Origin: Acidimicrobiia bacterium
GTDB taxonomy: Bacteria; Actinomycetota; Acidimicrobiia; Spongiisociales; ZC4RG35
Direction: 5' to 3'
Assembly (NCBI GenBank): GCA_028284765.1
Contig: JANQRA010000022.1
Location: 56,331 to 120,330 of the forward strand
DNA length: 64,000 nt
Part shown: positions 59,839 to 64,000 of the stretch, piece after piece
Position numbering within the stretch: position 1 is the first letter of the stretch
Layout of the letters: each line of letters starts with the position of its first letter
Translations under genes and position numbers: made by a program
The notes under the pieces: model-generated
What the model was told of the DNA's origin: nothing
The model's input: only the letters and a program-made list of their open reading frames with translations
Database searches by the model: none

Positions 59839-60870
59839 ATGCGAGTCAGCATCGGCTTCGATGGTTCCACCAGCCCCCTGGATTCGCTTTCTATTGGCCT
59901 TCTAGCTGAAGAGGCTGGAATCGACTCGATTTGGAACGCCGAGCATCTCGGATTGCATGATGGAGTCGTCCCGTCTGCACTCCATCTATCCCAAACCCAA
60001 AGCATCGAGGTTGGCATTGCTGGCTTCAATGCAGACAGCCGAAACCCCGGTTTGCTGGCAATGGAGGTGAGCGGACTATGCAAGGTAGCCCCGGGCCGCG
60101 TTGCACTCCAGGTTGGTTCAGGTTCGGCAGAACTGGCTCAAACTATCGGTGTTAATCGAACCGTCGGCACACTTGAGGTCGTAGAACGCTTTCTGTCGAC
60201 TCTTCGCTCCCTCCTTTCGGGTGAACAAGTCACAGAGACCACCGATGCCTACCAACTCGACGGCTTTCAACTTCGTCCCCGAGTGCGGGCGCCAATGCCG
60301 GTGATTCAGCTGATGGCAATGGGGCCCCGCATGCTCGAGCTTGCTTCCCGGTGCGCCGACGGAGTGTCGCTGAGCGCGGGAATCCCAACTTCACTGGTCG
60401 TTTCCTCAGTTGAGCTCGTCAACGGCCACCTCTCCACCCTTGGACGTGACCGAAATGCCTTCAGAGTCTCCGCGTTCTGCACAGTCGGCTATGACCCGCT
60501 CGACGAAGAAGCAGCATATCTCCGTGCCGCCCGCAACCTTGCCTACATGCCCGTGGGCTATCTCCAGAAACTCGCTCCGGAGTTCGCTCTTCCCGACCAG
60601 GAAACGCTGACTGCGACTCTGCTTGGAGACGGACCAGAGGCAGCAGGCGGCCTTTTCGATGAGCAGACCATCCGGGCGATGGCAATGGTGGTCACCAACG
60701 AAACCCTCGAATCCGGACTAGCCGCATATGAAATGCTCGGCATTGACGAGCTGACTCTGATGCTGATGGGCTCCCCCCAACGGAGTCGCCAACTGGTTCG
60801 CGAGTTGGGCAAGGCAAAGCAATCGTTTCAACTGCAACAACCACAACGAAAGGAGCAGTTTTATGGCTGA
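59839..60870 (+). CDS. LLM-class flavin oxidoreductase
   Basis: A 343-residue luciferase-like TIM-barrel enzyme from ATG 59839. Family features are ESIWNAEHLG-like SIWNAEHLGL, a nonprolyl segment VALQVGSGSAEL, and MGPRMLELASRCADGVSLSAG. Cofactor could be FMN or F420. It is divergent from the importer operon across about 98 bp and overlaps the next gene by 8 bp. Confidence 0.88.
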   Translation: MRVSIGFDGSTSPLDSLSIGLLAEEAGIDSIWNAEHLGLHDGVVPSALHLSQTQSIEVGIAGFNADSRNPGLLAMEVSGLCKVAPGRVALQVGSGSAELAQTIGVNRTVGTLEVVERFLSTLRSLLSGEQVTETTDAYQLDGFQLRPRVRAPMPVIQLMAMGPRMLELASRCADGVSLSAGIPTSLVVSSVELVNGHLSTLGRDRNAFRVSAFCTVGYDPLDEEAAYLRAARNLAYMPVGYLQKLAPEFALPDQETLTATLLGDGPEAAGGLFDEQTIRAMAMVVTNETLESGLAAYEMLGIDELTLMLMGSPQRSRQLVRELGKAKQSFQLQQPQRKEQFYG

Positions 60871-61351
60871 TAATCCCGGCGCGATGACCGATGAGGAGCA
60901 GGTTCTGCAGCTCCACCTGGATTGGGTAACCGCCAATCGAACCGGTGACACCGCCTGGTGCCGAGCCAACATGCGCAGTTCAGAAGACATCCACCTGTTC
61001 AACACCAACGGAAGCGAATATATCGGCGTCGAACACTGGTGCAACCTATGGGACATCTACCGAGACCGGATTAAGGGTGATCGTGTCAAGAAGGAGCCGC
61101 CGATCTTCGAGAGTGTGGACCCGGTCGTTGAAGTCTCGGGCGATGTGGCATGGGTTACATCGTGGTTCCGAGCGCAGGCCGATGTTCAAGGCAAGCCACT
61201 GCCCGAACTGACTCGAGCAACCGAGATCTGGAAGCGCTCCGGTGATAGTTGGAAGATGGTCCACGGGCATTGGTCCTTTGGTGGGCCCGGAGCTCCGGCT
61301 GACGGCCACGGGCCGGCCCTGAAGTACCAGGAGTGGACTCCACTGCACTAG
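60863..61351 (+). CDS. SnoaL-like (NTF2-fold) protein
   Basis: A 162-residue cone-fold protein with MTDEEQVLQLHLDWVTANRT at the start, then VAWVTSWFRAQADVQGKPLP, and WKMVHGHWSFGG near the end, as in SnoaL_3/DUF4440 proteins. AAAGGAG precedes ATG 60863. It is coupled to the LLM oxidoreductase and may act on its product. The reaction is unknown. Confidence 0.85.
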   Translation: MADNPGAMTDEEQVLQLHLDWVTANRTGDTAWCRANMRSSEDIHLFNTNGSEYIGVEHWCNLWDIYRDRIKGDRVKKEPPIFESVDPVVEVSGDVAWVTSWFRAQADVQGKPLPELTRATEIWKRSGDSWKMVHGHWSFGGPGAPADGHGPALKYQEWTPLH

Positions 61352-61376
61352 GCGTTCCCGACCCATCTCGCGATGG

Positions 61377-62327
61377 TCAGAGGAGCGGCAACAGCTCGCT
61401 AATGATCCGGTCGGTTTGAGCTGCCAGCTCGCCCACCGGATCAAGAATGATCAGGTCGGCCCCGGCACTGCGCAAGGCATGAATCTCTTCTGCGCATTGC
61501 CCGGGGCTCCCGCTCACGCCGGCGCGTGACGCAAGCTCGGGGTCCCCCCAACTTTCACGGAACCACGTCTCCATCGCCCGGGTAGCCGATTCGTCATCAC
61601 CGAGATAGAGGTAGACGCGTTTGGCTACGGCCAGATCGTCTTGGCTTCGACCTGCCCTCGCGATCGAATCCTCCAGGTAGCGGTGTTGACCGGCGAAATC
61701 GGCCATGCCAGCCGATCCAGAGGCGATCCAGCCTTCGCCGACTCGGGCTATTCGATCGAGAGCCGGTGCGGCACTCCCACCGATCCAGAACGGCGGGCCT
61801 CCAGGTGCGACTGGAAGTACTTCCAACCGTATCCCCTCCGCTGGCCATCGCGGCCGTTCCGCCATGACCCTCTCGCCACGAAGCAAGCCACGCAGCACAG
61901 CGATATCCGACTCGTATTCAGTGGCCGGATTGTAGGAGTCGTCGGCCAGAAGATCTCTTGCCGGGCCCTTCGCTCCCGATCCGATCCCGACAACGAGCCG
62001 TCCTGAACTGAGCTGATCCAGAGAAGCGAGTCGCTGCGCCAATCGGTACAGGTGTTGGTGAGGAAGCAGCAACACCGCAGTTCCAACGGCGATCGATTCG
62101 GTGTGTGCCGCCACCCAAGCCAGAAGCACCAGGGGGTCAAGTGTGTCGTGGGGTGCAAGCAGGTTTTCGGGCACCCATATCCCGGCCATACCTGCCATTT
62201 CTGCTGATTTGACCACAGCAGCGAGAGACGTTGTGTCGACTGCGCCCGTGGTGCCTACTGCGGCGGTCAACCCCAGGCCGACTCCTGAGTGACGAGGGTC
62301 CCAAGCGATCGCGTGGGGGTCACCCAC
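61377..62327 (-). CDS. LLM-class flavin oxidoreductase
   Basis: About 316 aa from GTG 62327; TTG 62375 is an alternative. The overlap with the M20 gene is 8 bp from GTG. Features are IWVPENLLAPHDTLDPLVLL, VGIGSGAKGPARDLL, GGPPFWIGGSAAPALDRIA and RVGEGWIASG. It is the second LLM enzyme in the cluster and differs clearly from the first. F420 use is possible, as is FMN. Confidence 0.86.
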   Translation of the reverse strand: MGDPHAIAWDPRHSGVGLGLTAAVGTTGAVDTTSLAAVVKSAEMAGMAGIWVPENLLAPHDTLDPLVLLAWVAAHTESIAVGTAVLLLPHQHLYRLAQRLASLDQLSSGRLVVGIGSGAKGPARDLLADDSYNPATEYESDIAVLRGLLRGERVMAERPRWPAEGIRLEVLPVAPGGPPFWIGGSAAPALDRIARVGEGWIASGSAGMADFAGQHRYLEDSIARAGRSQDDLAVAKRVYLYLGDDESATRAMETWFRESWGDPELASRAGVSGSPGQCAEEIHALRSAGADLIILDPVGELAAQTDRIISELLPLL

Positions 62328-63495
62328 CCGGTAACAGCTGGCGGTTGAGAAGTCTGGTGCGGAGTGATTCGTCAAGGGCCGCGTCGAGTCCGGTCAGGGC
62401 AAGGGCAATTGAGGCGTCAACCACAGCTTGGTCTGCATCTTCGCTCGCAGCTGCTCGAGCAAAGCCCGGCTGATGAGGAACTGCCGGCAGGGAACCGATT
62501 CCGATCATAGGATGGATCGACGGCACCACGTGTGACACGTTGCCCATATCCGTGGAGCCCGCAGCACGCTGCGCCCGGGGGGTGAGTTCCGATACTCGAC
62601 GCTCTCGGGAGTCGATATGACGGACGTACAGCGAGGTGAGATCGGTGTCTGCGCGCAGTTCGGCGTATATCGGAGCAACACTCTCGATCTCGACCTCGGC
62701 GCCGGATGCCAAAGCTCCCGCCTCGAAACAACGCCGAACCCTCTTCTCGAGAATGGCGAGCGACTCCACAGTGGCCGAGCGCACCTGATAGCGCATCGAA
62801 GCGAATGCCGGCACCACCTGGGGCATGGTGCCTCCTTCGGTGATGATTCCATGAATCCTGTCGGTGGGGGCCAGGTGCTGGCGGAGCGCTCCAATCGCAG
62901 CCTGGGCCACGGTGGTGGCGTCGAGTGCGTTGACTCCGTGCTCCGGGAACGCCGAGGCGTGTGCAGCCACCCCGCGATACCGGATGTCGAACAGTGCCGT
63001 TGCCAGAGTCGGCATCGCAGCCAGATCCTTGGGCCCGGGATGGACCATAAGTGCCGCATGGGCGTCGGCAAATGCTCCGGCGTCCAACATGATCACTTTT
63101 CCACCACCGCCCTCCTCGGCGGGTGTTCCCGCAACTTTCACCTGAACATCTGCTTGGTCGGAAACGGCGGCCAAGCCGACTGCAGCACCGACGGCGGCTG
63201 CGGCGATGATGTTGTGACCACATGCGTGGCCGATGTCGGGCAGCGCGTCGTACTCGGCCATGTAACAGATGGTGAGTTCGCCTTCACCCCGACTGGCCAT
63301 AAAGGCGGTCTCTAGACCTGCTACCCCTGTCTCGACCGCAAACCCACGGTCAGAGAGGGTCTGTTGGAGCAGGGCGGCTGATTCGTACTCCTCGAATGAG
63401 ACCTCCGGATTGGAATGGATCTGATGGCTCAGGCTGACCAGATCGCCTGCGAAGTCTTCGATCGCCTGCCGAACCGCGCCGTGTAGATCAGACAT
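62320..63495 (-). CDS. M20 family amidohydrolase
   Basis: A 391-residue zinc hydrolase from ATG 63495. Metal and catalytic motifs are LSHQIHSNPEVSFEEYESA, AEYDALPDIGHACGHN, VAGTPAEEGGGGK and a later His in SHVVPSIHPMIGIG. The layout matches AbgB/PepV-like carboxypeptidases and N-acyl-aminoacyl hydrolases. It overlaps the DUF1028 gene by 8 bp. It probably cleaves an amide imported by the Liv-type system. Confidence 0.92.
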   Translation of the reverse strand: MSDLHGAVRQAIEDFAGDLVSLSHQIHSNPEVSFEEYESAALLQQTLSDRGFAVETGVAGLETAFMASRGEGELTICYMAEYDALPDIGHACGHNIIAAAAVGAAVGLAAVSDQADVQVKVAGTPAEEGGGGKVIMLDAGAFADAHAALMVHPGPKDLAAMPTLATALFDIRYRGVAAHASAFPEHGVNALDATTVAQAAIGALRQHLAPTDRIHGIITEGGTMPQVVPAFASMRYQVRSATVESLAILEKRVRRCFEAGALASGAEVEIESVAPIYAELRADTDLTSLYVRHIDSRERRVSELTPRAQRAAGSTDMGNVSHVVPSIHPMIGIGSLPAVPHQPGFARAAASEDADQAVVDASIALALTGLDAALDESLRTRLLNRQLLPGG

Positions 63496-64000
63496 CGCCA
63501 AGACTCCTGAGCAAATCGAGGGTGTCATCGTCTTTGGGCAAGAGTCCCGCGTCTGGAAGGCGGGAGAGGAATTCGGCCCACCCGGCGTGGGACCCGATGG
63601 CGCGATTCGCCAGGACGGCGGCTTCCTCGAACCGGTGAGACCGCATGAGCAACACCGACGCCCATGCAGATGGTTCGAAGTTAGCGCCAAAAACAGTCTG
63701 TGCCTCTTCCAACTCGGCGACGGCGGAATCGACATCTCCGGTCGCTGCTTTGGAGAACGCGCCGCCCATGACTATCGCCGCCCTTCTCAGTGAGTCGAGT
63801 CGCCGAAGCTCGGCTATCGGGTCGGGATGGTCGTCGACTCGGATGTCTGCAGGGCCCAGGCCGTCTGCCGATCCTGAGTCGGCAACCACTCGTAGCACGG
63901 CCGACTGGCTGCCCCTGAGGTCACCCCCTGCCGCTTCGGCGGCCGCAAGCGACGTCAGCATCCGACTGGCCATGTCCCCGGTTGCCTGTGAGTAGGCAGC
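63488..64000 (-). CDS. DUF1028 family protein, C-terminal part
   Basis: Partial gene, cut by the right edge of the window; 170 codons are present. The DUF1028 signature is LAAAEAAGGDLRGSQSAVLR, followed by DDHPDPIAELRRLD. A helical, tetratricopeptide-like tail is at the C-terminus. DUF1028 proteins are Ntn-hydrolase-like enzymes often next to peptide or amide catabolism genes. The N-terminal nucleophile lies outside the window. Confidence 0.88.
   Translation of the reverse strand, partial: AAYSQATGDMASRMLTSLAAAEAAGGDLRGSQSAVLRVVADSGSADGLGPADIRVDDHPDPIAELRRLDSLRRAAIVMGGAFSKAATGDVDSAVAELEEAQTVFGANFEPSAWASVLLMRSHRFEEAAVLANRAIGSHAGWAEFLSRLPDAGLLPKDDDTLDLLRSLGDV

Noticed and set aside
62417..63223. 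268-residue ORF on the minus strand
   Set aside because: It is a shadow of the M20 amidohydrolase in another frame; its sequence is Arg/Gly/Ser-rich without motifs.

Overview
The window is about 64 kb of gene-dense, moderately high-GC chromosome. It reads as an actinobacterium, most likely class Acidimicrobiia. The grounds are the gene content (heliorhodopsin, MpaB/DUF2236, DUF4397 plus sortase, LLM flavin oxidoreductases), many GTG/TTG starts, frequent ATGA/GTGA start-stop overlaps, and several secreted lipoproteins with Thr-rich stretches behind the lipobox. This placement is inferred from gene style; there is no rRNA. I saw no phage, transposase, integrase or CRISPR array.

Layout. 1-15 kb: the end of a NatA/NatB-like ABC exporter, a dienoyl-CoA isomerase-like crotonase, hydrolases, FabH, an M16 protease, a MarR regulator with a perfect palindromic operator, an FAD oxidoreductase, an AlbA_2 membrane protein, and an ECF sigma/anti-sigma pair. 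15.6-22.5 kb: a DsrE protein, then a MacAB-like efflux operon (lipoprotein, membrane fusion protein, ATPase, permease) beside an OmpR-type two-component system. The same 11-bp-periodic CTGTG repeats precede both the regulator and the efflux operon. 22.5-28.9 kb: a chimeric relic of tRNA-Arg and the DsrE gene, a CPBP protease, an ABC exporter, a NarL/DesK-type two-component system and the intact tRNA-Arg(ACG).

28.9-33.6 kb is the light-related core: an ECF sigma factor with RskA-like anti-sigma, a divergent cobalamin-binding protein carrying the Wx9EH motif of B12 photoreceptors but no DNA-binding domain, a heliorhodopsin, and an NAD(P)-binding/DUF2867 protein. A class I photolyase lies at 44.3 kb. 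33.6-50 kb: a TetR-controlled ABC exporter with a 33-bp palindrome, a second CPBP protease, small regulator modules (HTH, ArsR) with visible operators, PlsC, photolyase, a second FabH, SDR/SRPBCC proteins, an MpaB-like protein, and a DUF4397/sortase pair.

50-64 kb: tRNA-Ser(GCT) and tRNA-Ser(TGA), a TetR/hydrolase divergon, and a peroxiredoxin-like gene with an in-frame TGA where the family has the first Cys of CxxC. An fdhF-like SECIS hairpin follows the TGA, so I read it as a selenoprotein. The end holds a branched-chain-amino-acid-type ABC importer with fused LivH-LivM permeases and a catabolic set (two LLM oxidoreductases, SnoaL-like protein, M20 amidohydrolase, DUF1028 protein), suggesting uptake and breakdown of an amide or peptide-like substrate.
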